A stretch of 59,914 bases of DNA. Origin: Acidobacteriaceae bacterium (GTDB taxonomy: Bacteria > Acidobacteriota > Terriglobia > Terriglobales > Acidobacteriaceae). Positions within the stretch are counted from its first letter, which is position 1; every line of letters begins with the position of its first letter. The notes under the pieces are model-generated. The model made no database searches. It saw only the letters and a program-made list of their open reading frames with translations, and was not told the DNA's origin. Position numbers and translations under genes: made by a program. This document shows positions 29,272 to 37,416 of the stretch, piece after piece. The DNA is taken from the NCBI GenBank assembly GCA_003160215.1, contig PLQW01000277.1, forward strand, positions 3,837 through 63,750, given 5' to 3'.

Positions 29272-30357
29272 TTACTTGCGCCCGGCGGGAGGTTTGGGAG
29301 TCGCATGCGGTGCGGCTTCTGCATTGGCCGCCGCGGCTTGCGCCTTGTCCTCCACCGAGATCAGGCCGAGCGACTTGCGTACGTCGGTCTCGATCTTCGC
29401 GGCGATGTCCTTGTTTTCCTTCAGGAACTGCTTGGCGTTCTCCCGGCCCTGGCCGATGCGTTCGCCCTTGTAGCTGAACCACGAACCCGACTTCTCCACC
29501 AGATTTCCAGTGACCGCCAAGTCGAGCAAGTCGCCTTCGCGCGAGATACCTTCGCCATACATCATGTCGAACTCGGCTTCGCGGAACGGCGCGGCGGTCT
29601 TGTTCTTCACGATTTTTACCCGGGTGCGCGAGCCCACCACCTGGTCGCCATCCTTGATGGCGCCAATTCGGCGGATATCGATGCGCACCGAAGAGTAAAA
29701 CTTCAGCGCGCGCCCGCCGGTTGTGGTTTCCGGGTTGCCGAACATCACGCCAATCTTTTCGCGGATCTGGTTGATGAATACCAGGCAGGTGTGCGACTTG
29801 GCGACGATGGCGGTAAGTTTGCGCAACGCCTGCGACATCAGGCGGGCCTGGAGGCCAACATGACTGTCGCCCATTTCGCCGTCGAGTTCCGCCTTGGGGA
29901 CCAGCGCAGCCACCGAGTCCACCACCAGCACGTCGATGGCGCCCGAGCGCACCAGGGCCTCGGCGATCTCCAGCGCCTGCTCGCCGTAATCGGGTTGCGA
30001 GACCAGCAGGTTGTCGACGTCGACACCCAACTTGGCCGCGTAGATGGGATCTAACGCGTGCTCGGCATCCACGAAGGCGGCCATGCCACCTTGCTTCTGC
30101 GCTTCGCCAATTACCTGCAAGGCGATAGTGGTTTTGCCCGACGACTCCGGCCCGAAGATCTCGACCACGCGTCCGCGCGGAAAGCCGCCGATGCCCAGCG
30201 CCGCGTCAAACGAGATCGCTCCCGTGGAGATCACGGAGATGGGGACGACCGCCCCCTTGCTCCCCAACTTCATGATGGAGCCTTTGCCGAATTGCCTTTC
30301 GATTTGAGCCATGGCCAAGTCGATGGCCCGGCCTTTTTCAGTTCTTTCGTCCGCCAT
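29272..30357 (-). CDS. recA: Recombinase RecA
   Basis: 361 residues, slightly longer than E. coli. The ATPase Walker A is GPESSGKTT (69-77), Walker [11 protein letters not shown], and the conserved MSQALRKLT and [22 protein letters not shown] core is intact. The C-terminal tail is Ala/Pro-rich. It forms filaments on single-stranded DNA for repair and SOS induction. A TATAAT -10 lies about 140 bases upstream. Confidence 0.98.
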   Translation of the reverse strand: MADERTEKGRAIDLAMAQIERQFGKGSIMKLGSKGAVVPISVISTGAISFDAALGIGGFPRGRVVEIFGPESSGKTTIALQVIGEAQKQGGMAAFVDAEHALDPIYAAKLGVDVDNLLVSQPDYGEQALEIAEALVRSGAIDVLVVDSVAALVPKAELDGEMGDSHVGLQARLMSQALRKLTAIVAKSHTCLVFINQIREKIGVMFGNPETTTGGRALKFYSSVRIDIRRIGAIKDGDQVVGSRTRVKIVKNKTAAPFREAEFDMMYGEGISREGDLLDLAVTGNLVEKSGSWFSYKGERIGQGRENAKQFLKENKDIAAKIETDVRKSLGLISVEDKAQAAAANAEAAPHATPKPPAGRK

Positions 30358-30499
30358 GAATGCCGCTCCTTGGCTGCTCCGTCCCGGCGCAGCAATGATC
30401 CGGGAGGGCCGCTTGAAATAAAGTGCGATGGGTCAGTGAGGCAGGCGCCGTGAAGTAATAGGAGTTTCGCGATGAGAGGCGCATGGGTACCGACGGTGA

Positions 30500-30505
30500 A
30501 TTATA
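30500..30505 (-). promoter_or_regulatory. Putative recA -10 element
   Basis: On the minus strand this is a perfect TATAAT preceded by TG. A TTCGCT-like -35 about 17-20 bases upstream is weak. It points towards recA, whose start is at 30357. No SOS-box consensus could be recognised. Confidence 0.4.
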
Positions 30506-30688
30506 CATCCGGTTCACGAATAGAAGCGAATAAAAAGCGAATTGCCAGGAAGTCCTGATCGCTGTGGCCAAGTTCCGGGTTGCCACCTGCTGTTTACCAA
30601 AAACTAATCTTTCCTGGATCTTCTGTCCTTACCATTCGGGGACAAAACGATGCAAATGGCTGGTACCTCCCCCCCTCCCCCATACTAC

Positions 30689-30803
30689 GCAAGATCTTGA
30701 AAATAAAGAGGCGGTTAGAATTTCGCCTCGCAAAATATTCCATCCAAAGGAGTTAGATGTCAAAATATTAATTCGCAAGGAGTTACGTCGCAAGATACGT
30801 CCC
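30689..30803. repeat. 30-bp tandem repeat array upstream of recA
   Basis: Units start GCAAAATATT or GCAAGAT and contain AAGGAGTTA or similar. Unit starts are at 30689, 30730, 30760 and 30790. The last three are spaced exactly 30 bases; the first interval is 41. A C-rich run (30668-30680) precedes the array. It occupies most of the gap between recA and the IS1595-type element. Confidence 0.65.
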
Positions 30804-30835
30804 ATTCTTGAGGCTCCACTGGGAAGAGGTAGTCA

Positions 30836-30843
30836 TAAAATAG
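30836..30843. repeat. Target site duplication, left copy (TAAAATAG)
   Basis: An 8-bp direct repeat TAAAATAG is found exactly at both ends of the element at 30844-32929; the right copy is 32930-32937. Confidence 0.85.
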
Positions 30844-30856
30844 CAAGATTATTCAC

Positions 30857-30885
30857 TTGACAAAGGGTAACCGATTCGATAGTAT
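30857..30885 (+). promoter_or_regulatory. Promoter in the left inverted repeat driving the transposase
   Basis: TTGACA (30857-30862) and TAGTAT (30880-30885) are spaced 17 bases apart, a strong sigma-70-type promoter that starts inside the inverted repeat and reads into the element. The predicted leader to the transposase ATG at 31044 is about 150 bases. Confidence 0.6.
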
Positions 30886-30901
30886 GTGTTCATGGTCGCC
30901 G

Positions 30902-31045
30902 TTACTCTTTTCCTTTCTTCGGTTTTAAGTACTTTCGGATCTCTCCGGATTCCAGCATACCCCGCAACTGCTTCTTTATCCCTGAAGCCAGCTTTCGAGT
31001 TGGGATGCGCTGCAACGGAGACTTCAGTTTACGAGGTGCTGCCAT
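30902..31045 (-). CDS. 47-aa basic protein antisense to transposase leader
   Basis: MAAPRKLKSPLQRIPTRKLA followed by a Lys/Arg-rich helical stretch. The ATG at 31045 has an excellent ribosome site (AAGGAG, four bases before). The start codon overlaps the transposase ATG (31044-31046) by two bases on opposite strands, so the two genes diverge from one CATG. The function is unknown; a small nucleic-acid-binding or regulatory protein is plausible. Confidence 0.45.
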   Translation of the reverse strand: MAAPRKLKSPLQRIPTRKLASGIKKQLRGMLESGEIRKYLKPKKGKE

Positions 31046-31943
31046 GACTCTCCTTGACGTGAATGAAATGTTCTCTACCGATGCGCAATGCCGCGAACTG
31101 TTGGAGCGGTTGCGTTGGCCAGAAGGCGTGATGTGCCCGCGCTGCAAAGATACTCGCGTCTCGCGCCTGAAAGATTACTCCCGCTTTGAATGCGTTGGCT
31201 GTGAATACCAGTTTACGGTGACCAGCGGAACGATTTTCCACGACTCCCATCTTCCCTTGCCGATATGGTTCATTGCCACGCTTCTGCTGTGCGAAGCCAA
31301 GAAGGGCATGAGTGCTCACCAACTGCGGCGCACTATCTGGGGCGAGCACAAGGGTTCCTATAAAACTGCGTGGTATCTGTTCCATCGCATTCGTGCTGGT
31401 ATGGCGACAGCAGAGCGGCCCATGCTGGACGGTACAGTCGAGATGGACGAAACCTATGTAGGCGGAAAGCAGCGCAATCCCGGACGCGGTAGGGCTACCA
31501 CAAACAAGGAAGTCGTAATTGGTATTCGTCAGCGGAATGGTGCATTGCGGTTCTTCCACGCTGAGGATGCCAAGACTGGAACCTTGGCGCGGTACATCCA
31601 AGAAAACATCTCGGAAGATGTTGACGTAATCGTTACCGATGAATTGCCCGCTTATCGCAAAGCGGTTGGTAACGCTCGGCATGAAACGGTTAACCATAGC
31701 GCCAAAGAGTACGTTCGCTTGGGAACAGACATCCATTCTAATTCCGTGGAGTCCGCCTTTTCTTTGCTCAAACGCGGCATCATGGGAACGTGGCACAAGA
31801 TTAGCGCGAAGCATTTGCAAGCCTACTTGGACGAGATGACGTTCCGCTTTGACCGCCGTGGTCGTCCCGATTTGTTCCTCGATACTTTGCGCCATATGGT
31901 TACTGCTGACCCTTTGACTTTCGAGAAGCTGACAGCCGCTTAG
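31044..31943 (+). CDS. IS1595-family transposase (ISXO2-like)
   Basis: 299 residues. The N-terminal zinc ribbon is CPRC...CVGCEYQF; the ISXO2-type catalytic domain follows with MDETYVGGK (first acidic residue), VIVTDELPAY (second) and the ending NSVESAFSLLKRGIMGTWH containing the third. The ATG at 31044 has GAGG upstream at a good distance. Its stop overlaps the stop of the convergent passenger gene. The gene is apparently intact. Confidence 0.92.
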   Translation: MTLLDVNEMFSTDAQCRELLERLRWPEGVMCPRCKDTRVSRLKDYSRFECVGCEYQFTVTSGTIFHDSHLPLPIWFIATLLLCEAKKGMSAHQLRRTIWGEHKGSYKTAWYLFHRIRAGMATAERPMLDGTVEMDETYVGGKQRNPGRGRATTNKEVVIGIRQRNGALRFFHAEDAKTGTLARYIQENISEDVDVIVTDELPAYRKAVGNARHETVNHSAKEYVRLGTDIHSNSVESAFSLLKRGIMGTWHKISAKHLQAYLDEMTFRFDRRGRPDLFLDTLRHMVTADPLTFEKLTAA

Positions 31944-32827
31944 AGTTTAGTGTTCTTCGGTTTGTCAGCCTCACTGAACGGTTCCAAGTAGTCATTTTGG
32001 AACGAAAAATAATCCGTTGCCTTCTTCTCAGATATCCTCAATTTAGGCCCTAGCCTATCGAACAACCATTCACATCTCTCCCATAGGGAATCCGTCCATG
32101 TCATCAGCTTGCCATCAGGAAAAAGAATGTCGATTTCGGTTGCCTCGCCCACGCCGGGGACTACTTGAGAAAGCCGCTTTGCCTCATAAACGCTGTAGAC
32201 GGTTTCAATCAAAGACTTTTCCGAGTCGTGTTCGCGCTGATGAAGTACGGGAATAGCCACATATGAGCCAGTGCCAATCGCGGCGAAGTTTTCCCCTACC
32301 TGAACGACATTTTCGTGGTCACTTTGGTCGTCTACCACAAACAGATATGGGTTGTTTTCTCGTTCCTCGTTCGACTGCCCGGTTTCAATGAATCCAGCCA
32401 ATATCAAAGCGGCTCGCAGCCTTATGTTCGCTACTTCCTCTAGCCGTTTCGTGACGATTTCTTCTGGGTATTTCTTGTCTGGAAAAACCAAGTCGGCATA
32501 GCTGATACCAAGCATCTGTCTGAGGTAGTCGTTCGCCAGAACTTCTTTCTGCTTGTGGGCTGGTTTCTTCATTTCCTCAAATAAGTGGCGGTCATCGTCA
32601 ACTGGCCCTAGCGTTCGCAGATGGGTTTCGTATTGTGCTACCAGTTCCTCGCAATGCGAGAGACTGTCTGCCATCAGTGCAACCCAACCCTTCGGCAGTG
32701 TTCGGAGTTTATCTGCAGTTTCCGACCCCCCCAATTCTGTTTCTGATTTCCAGTCGTATCCAACAACGATTCGCGGCTCATCGTTGTCTTTGTCCTGCTG
32801 ACAGATCGCGGCAATGCAAACGGTCAT
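31940..32827 (-). CDS. Proteasome-like Ntn-hydrolase passenger gene
   Basis: 295 residues starting MTVCIAAICQ, in which Thr2 would become the N-terminal nucleophile after Met removal. ETADKLRTLPKGWVALMADS supplies the typical Ntn Lys and second strand. The middle and C-terminal parts carry no other recognised domain. The ATG at 32827 follows AAGG by nine bases; an in-frame start 54 bases upstream is unlikely. It lies inside the IS with its stop overlapping that of the transposase, so it is a passenger. Its substrate is unknown. Confidence 0.7.
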   Translation of the reverse strand: MTVCIAAICQQDKDNDEPRIVVGYDWKSETELGGSETADKLRTLPKGWVALMADSLSHCEELVAQYETHLRTLGPVDDDRHLFEEMKKPAHKQKEVLANDYLRQMLGISYADLVFPDKKYPEEIVTKRLEEVANIRLRAALILAGFIETGQSNEERENNPYLFVVDDQSDHENVVQVGENFAAIGTGSYVAIPVLHQREHDSEKSLIETVYSVYEAKRLSQVVPGVGEATEIDILFPDGKLMTWTDSLWERCEWLFDRLGPKLRISEKKATDYFSFQNDYLEPFSEADKPKNTKL

Positions 32828-32929
32828 ACGTTTACGCCTTTCCATCAGCCGCCGGAAGGTGCGAGCATCTGGCGGCCTCACTGAGCACCGCCATCATAAC
32901 ATTTTCCCTTGGTCAAGTGAACTACCTTG

Positions 32930-32937
32930 TAAAATAG
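32930..32937. repeat. Target site duplication, right copy (TAAAATAG)
   Basis: This is the right 8-bp copy immediately after the CTTG end of the element. It matches the left copy perfectly. Confidence 0.85.
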
Positions 32938-33437
32938 TAACGCTCGGCATCCCTCCGAACGGGCCGAGAAGCAAGGCGTTTTGATCCGCGTCTCCAACTC
33001 TCAACATCACGGAATCGCCGTAATTTCGCAAACTGGCAACTGACTACCGGCAACTGACTATTGATTTCCGGCTTGTCAAAGAACGCTCCACCGCGTCGTC
33101 AGACGGGCGCGGGCACAATTCGCCCTAATCAAGCGTAGCCCCGTGGCACGGGTTGTCAAGATTACGAAGGTACAGGATAGGTAACGGTACTTTTGTAACA
33201 ATTCCCGGGCAGGGTAGCCTGTTGGAGGCAGCCGATCAACTTGAAGCAACGCAGAAATGAAAGTCCCCGAGAATGCCATCTGTGGCTTCGGCATGCGGCA
33301 ATTCTGCCCATCCGCTCGGAAGGACCGAATTTCAAGATTACGTCCGCAATGCCGACCATTCGGGGTTGATGACCATGAGGGCGTTTTTCATTATCTATTT
33401 GACTGCTATTCTTCTCAATGAATAGAGGAGCTGGACT
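32938..33437. other. Non-coding stretch between IS and HEPN gene
   Basis: 500 bases with no supportable gene. It holds a 14-bp direct repeat (GGCAACTGACTACC at 33035 and GGCAACTGACTATT at 33049). The final 100 bases are AT-richer and may contain the promoter of the following gene. Confidence 0.4.
33035..33062. repeat. 14-bp tandem repeat (GGCAACTGACTAnn)
   Basis: Two adjacent copies differ only in the last two bases. The word ACTGACTA is shared with the repeat at 52881-52910. Confidence 0.6.
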
Positions 33438-34589
33438 TTGGCAACGAACAATACTTCTCCGGCCCGATGGCCCACATCCATAGCAAACCTCAAGGCATTC
33501 AAACCCGGCGACCTAGATGTGCCTGTAACCATCTCTGTTTTGGAGTTCCCGCTTTTCACAGATGCCCTCGTAATCGAGGAGGCAAATTTTGGCCCATATG
33601 CGTTCTTGAATACTGAGGATTACCGAGACGACATAGTTCGGGCCGCGATTGTTTTGCGATACGCTGCCTGCGATTATGAAGCCCATTCCGAACCACGCAC
33701 ATACGACGAATCGCACACAGAGATATATCACGGTGGCTATCCGCAGGATGAGCTTGCTGCGCTTGCGTCTCTTATCTTTGGGATACGCCTAAGCGCTGGT
33801 TCTGTTAGCCGTGAGTTTGAAGTCCATGGAGACCCCCTCGGGAGGCCCACAGAGCGTGGGAGCCGAGACAAGCCGTTTTTTCGTACGCCAAGAAACTACG
33901 TAATTCCCTCGACTGCATCTGAACAACATAACCTCCAGGATCTCCAAAGAATTGAAGCGCTTAAGGATGTATCACAAAAAAAGGCAGTTGCTGTTGTCCG
34001 ATCCGCTCGAATGTATCAACAGGCCCTCTGGGTTGCCGAATCCGAGCCATCGATGACATGGCTGCTCATGGTTTCCGCATTAGAAACGGCAGCCAATGAA
34101 TGGCAGCGAGCAAAGGGAGACCCTGTTGAGCGTCTCAAGGAGAGTAAGCCTGAACTCCACAAATATTTATCTAGCCTTTCAGATGACTCGATTCTGAAGA
34201 AGGTCGCTGAAGGTGTAGCTGACAGTTTAGGCAACACAAAGAAGTTCGTCAGTTTTGTGCAAGAATTTCGCCCAGACCCACCCCCTCAAAGACCACCCGA
34301 GAAATTCCAATTTCCTTGGGATAATGAAAACTGGACAGAAGCGCTAAGGAAAATTTATGGGTACCGATCAAAGGCTCTTCATGAAGGAATTCCTTTCCCA
34401 GCGCTGATGTGTTCACCGCCAATTAAGCGACCTGACCACCTGGGTGTATGTGGGGAGTTTCCGACTGTTCAGGCACATCGTGAGAAGGGGGCGAGTTTGA
34501 TAAGGGCGGACCTGCCTATTCATCTTCACGTTTTTGAATATGTGACACGTAATGTCCTGCTGAAATGGTGGTCCCCAGCGGCGAAATGA
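33438..34589 (+). CDS. Apea-type HEPN-domain protein, candidate RNase
   Basis: 383 residues in a lower-GC segment. The C-terminal third fits an Apea-like HEPN domain: WLLMVSALETAANEW, then LRKIYGYRSKALHEG, whose R-x4-H resembles the RNase active-site motif of HEPN proteins. The N-terminal 200 residues have no recognised domain. The start is TTG with GGAG seven bases before it. Lying next to a transposable element, it is probably horizontally acquired; a defence or toxin role is inferred. Confidence 0.6.
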   Translation: MATNNTSPARWPTSIANLKAFKPGDLDVPVTISVLEFPLFTDALVIEEANFGPYAFLNTEDYRDDIVRAAIVLRYAACDYEAHSEPRTYDESHTEIYHGGYPQDELAALASLIFGIRLSAGSVSREFEVHGDPLGRPTERGSRDKPFFRTPRNYVIPSTASEQHNLQDLQRIEALKDVSQKKAVAVVRSARMYQQALWVAESEPSMTWLLMVSALETAANEWQRAKGDPVERLKESKPELHKYLSSLSDDSILKKVAEGVADSLGNTKKFVSFVQEFRPDPPPQRPPEKFQFPWDNENWTEALRKIYGYRSKALHEGIPFPALMCSPPIKRPDHLGVCGEFPTVQAHREKGASLIRADLPIHLHVFEYVTRNVLLKWWSPAAK

Positions 34590-34824
34590 TCGAAGTCACG
34601 CAGAGTCCTGGTTCTCTTTGAGCACAACTACCTTACCCTCAATTAACGAGGCGGTAGATGAGGTACCGGAAAGTCGGCATAGAGGAAGTGATCTGCGCGG
34701 ATGCTCACACAACCGGTGGATTACTCCGGATTACGGGCTACACGGAAGTAATCTGGTTGAGCGCCTCTTCGCGCTGCGGCCCGTGCTTTGTTGCCGGGAT
34801 ATCGCGAACGACGGCATTGCAATG

Positions 34825-36405
34825 TCAACGTTTCAGTAGATCCACGGGCTCGCGGACGTCGGTGACGCGGAAGTATTTGGCCAGTGCGGGATAACGCTTC
34901 GCCACCGCCTCATACATCGCATAAGCGACATTTCTGTACGAGAAGTGGCCGGCTGCGCCGGTGCGAAGCTCGCTGATGTAGATCGCCTCTGACAAGTCCA
35001 TCTTGAACAACGTGCGCTTGCGAAAAGCCAGCGGGATGACGTATTGCGACTGCCCCACCGCTTCATCCGAACTGCGCGCCGCAAGTTGGGCAACGGCATC
35101 ACGCGCGCGCGCCATCACGGAATCGTAGCGGACAGCCAGGCCAGCCGACTCGATCTCCGGTGGCGCGTCGTAGCCATGCGCAGCCGTATAGCCTTGCACA
35201 ATCTGCACGCAGCGGCGATGGCGATGCATGTCGCGGAAGCCGCCGATGTCCATCAGAATGTCGAAGCGGAATTGCTGACCCGCACAGTAGGCGCGCGAAA
35301 CCTCGTCGTGACGGCCGCGATGGCGAAGGCCGAGATCGATCACCTCGCGGCGCTGCGATTCCGGAAGAGCCTCTACAACCTCGCGAATCTGCCGATACGA
35401 ATGATGCGAGTATTGGTAGAGCAACGTCGTGGCAAGCTCGATCTCCAGCGGATCGCTGTCCAGCAGATCAACCAGAGGCGCGGGCTGGATGCCAATCGCT
35501 GCGAGCAACTCCTTCGCCGCCGCCGTCAAGTCCCGGCGAGTTTCGATCTCGTAAGAGCTCGGTTCGGCATACTTCATCAACGTTGGCGCGACCCGGACAT
35601 CGCGCAGAAGAAACTCGTTGGCGCGCTCGGCAACCGCCGGACACTCGCGCTGGATCTCCTGTACCAGTTCACGCGCGCTGGCGTGGCTCACGTTGTAAGA
35701 AGCATCGCGGGCAGCCTGCTTCAGCAGCTCGCCCAGTCGCCGGACCTCCGCGTGCGTGTCTGACAACAATCGCGACACCTGCGTCTCCAAGGTGCGCGCA
35801 CTGACGATCTGGCCTAGCGAGGTGTTCGTCGCCAGCGGCAGCAGGTATCGCGAAATGTCGAACGCACGGGCGCGCAGAGTGCGCTCGTAAGCATCCTGCT
35901 TCATCTCAACCGGCTTGGGTGTGCGGTCCCGCAGATAGCGGAACATCTCGTTGGAGAAGTGACGATACTCGGCGAAGAGCAGGTCAACGGTCTCGCGGTA
36001 GAGGGCGCGTGCGCCGGCCTCCTCCGCAAAATCGGGAACAAAGTAGCCGCTTTTCTGGAAGTCCTGATAGCGGGTGGAGCGTTCCTGTCCGTCCCAGCGT
36101 GGTTCGTCGAGGGCTACGGTCGCGGCCAGAATCGACAATCGCTCGACGGCGAAAGCCAGGTGCGCTAAATCCGCGATGCTGCGATGACCGTACTGAAAAT
36201 AAAAGGTGTTGAGGAACTTTTCGGCTTTCTGCTCATTCAGTTCGGCCAGCGACTCCCGCATGGAAAGTGCTGAGCGCGAGTACTTTGCCATGCCATAAGC
36301 CAGCACTTCCGGGTCGGCCCCGTGAACCGCATAGACCTCAGTGCTGGGCTCGTGGTGGGGGGGGACCTGGCTAGTATCGTCGTTGGGTTTGGAACTTAAT
36401 GACAT
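34825..36405 (-). CDS. Tandem ThyX-like flavoprotein (annotated thymidylate synthase family)
   Basis: 526 residues with two ThyX-like halves (about 25-240 and 270-520). Normally one subunit carries an RHRxxSxNExSxRY motif. Here the N-half has GQERSTRYQDF (the SxRY part) without the RHR, while the C-half has RDMHRHRRCVQ (the RHR part) without SxRY. The enzyme could assemble one active site from two halves, or be inactive for dTMP synthesis. FAD and dUMP binding are assumed from homology, not seen. Confidence 0.7.
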   Translation of the reverse strand: MSLSSKPNDDTSQVPPHHEPSTEVYAVHGADPEVLAYGMAKYSRSALSMRESLAELNEQKAEKFLNTFYFQYGHRSIADLAHLAFAVERLSILAATVALDEPRWDGQERSTRYQDFQKSGYFVPDFAEEAGARALYRETVDLLFAEYRHFSNEMFRYLRDRTPKPVEMKQDAYERTLRARAFDISRYLLPLATNTSLGQIVSARTLETQVSRLLSDTHAEVRRLGELLKQAARDASYNVSHASARELVQEIQRECPAVAERANEFLLRDVRVAPTLMKYAEPSSYEIETRRDLTAAAKELLAAIGIQPAPLVDLLDSDPLEIELATTLLYQYSHHSYRQIREVVEALPESQRREVIDLGLRHRGRHDEVSRAYCAGQQFRFDILMDIGGFRDMHRHRRCVQIVQGYTAAHGYDAPPEIESAGLAVRYDSVMARARDAVAQLAARSSDEAVGQSQYVIPLAFRKRTLFKMDLSEAIYISELRTGAAGHFSYRNVAYAMYEAVAKRYPALAKYFRVTDVREPVDLLKR

Positions 36406-36562
36406 TGCCGTGAATCATATGCGGTAAGGAATCTATGGGCAACCGTTCCGCATGTGGGAATCGCAGAATAAATCCTCGGCGACCCACCTGCAGTTTCCGC
36501 GAGGGCATGCCGATAGGTACAATGGACAATCCTCTTTTCGCATTTCTTAATAGCAAAGGACA

Positions 36563-37408
36563 ATGTTGCGAGTCACCAGTAAGTATCTGGCAATAATTCT
36601 TCTAGCGGGTCTTCCGGTTCCAGGGTTCGGTCAAGCGTCGCAATTCAGACCGTCCGCTATGCGCTCGGACGTGGTTGCTACGAGCGAGGAAGCTCTGTTC
36701 CCCACAGCCAGCGTCAACGAGCTGTCCATTCCGCATGTCCAGATGCCGATCATGGCGCCGGAGCTTGCGCTACACGCGCTTCAAAGCCGGGACGAGCAAC
36801 AGAACGCCGGTCTGCGTTCGTATACCGACGAGACCCTGGTGATGGCGGAACTGTTGGACACCTCGCAGCGAGGAGCTTTCGAGTTGCAACGTTCTTTTGT
36901 AGCGCCGCGCTCACTTAGCTTCAAACCGCTCAGTTTCACCGGCGATGCGTTCGTCAAGAGCAACGTGATTGTCCGGCTCTTGCAATCGGAAGTGGACTAT
37001 GTGACCAAGGGCGATCCGGAGCAGGAGGCCCTCACCGCAACGAACTACAAGTTTTCCTACAAAGGAGATCAAGACCTGGACGGGCGTGCGGTCCATGTTT
37101 TCCAGGTGAAGCCTCGCCACAAGCGGCCGGGACTGTTCAAAGGGCGCATTTACCTGGACGCTTCCACCGGAAGCCTGGTGCGCTCGGAGGGAACTGTCGT
37201 CAAGTCCCCGTCATTCTTCATTCGCAAGATTGAATTCGTGCAGGATTATGCGGATGTGGACCACTTCACCCTGCCAGTGCATCTGCATAGCACAGCGTGG
37301 GCGCGGTTTGTGGGCCGGGCGGTAGTTGACGTCTTCCACCGGCAGTATCAGGCGCAGCCGCTTAATGCGTCACTCGCCCTGGACCGCGGCCTGGCCGGCC
37401 AGCCGTAG
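36563..37408 (+). CDS. Exported LolA-like protein, unknown role
   Basis: 281 residues. A signal peptide (MLRVTSKYLAIILLAGLPV, then PGFGQA) is followed by a mature domain. That domain includes KFSYKGDQDLDGRAVHVFQV and RIYLDASTGSLVRSEGTVVK, a pattern seen in LolA/outer-membrane-lipoprotein-sorting folds. Function is unknown. The next gene starts 9 bases after the stop, so they are probably co-transcribed. Confidence 0.7.
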   Translation: MLRVTSKYLAIILLAGLPVPGFGQASQFRPSAMRSDVVATSEEALFPTASVNELSIPHVQMPIMAPELALHALQSRDEQQNAGLRSYTDETLVMAELLDTSQRGAFELQRSFVAPRSLSFKPLSFTGDAFVKSNVIVRLLQSEVDYVTKGDPEQEALTATNYKFSYKGDQDLDGRAVHVFQVKPRHKRPGLFKGRIYLDASTGSLVRSEGTVVKSPSFFIRKIEFVQDYADVDHFTLPVHLHSTAWARFVGRAVVDVFHRQYQAQPLNASLALDRGLAGQP

Positions 37409-37416
37409 CCACTCGC

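Larger units (their letters stand above)
30844..32929. mobile_element. IS1595-family insertion sequence carrying a passenger gene
   Basis: A 2086-bp element. Its 27-bp imperfect terminal inverted repeats (22 of 27 identical) begin CAAG and contain TTCACTTGAC and AAGGG. They are flanked by perfect 8-bp TAAAATAG duplications, as expected for IS1595. Inside are a transposase (plus strand), a 47-residue gene (minus strand) and a proteasome-like hydrolase gene (minus strand). GC content is below that of the surrounding chromosome. Confidence 0.88.

Noticed and set aside
30689-30803. CRISPR array
   Set aside because: The units are adjacent with no unique spacers and no cas genes nearby.
30893-31046. 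50-residue plus-strand frame in the transposase leader ending ATGA at the transposase start
   Set aside because: No ribosome site and no protein-like composition. The opposite-strand 47-residue frame has a strong site and is preferred.
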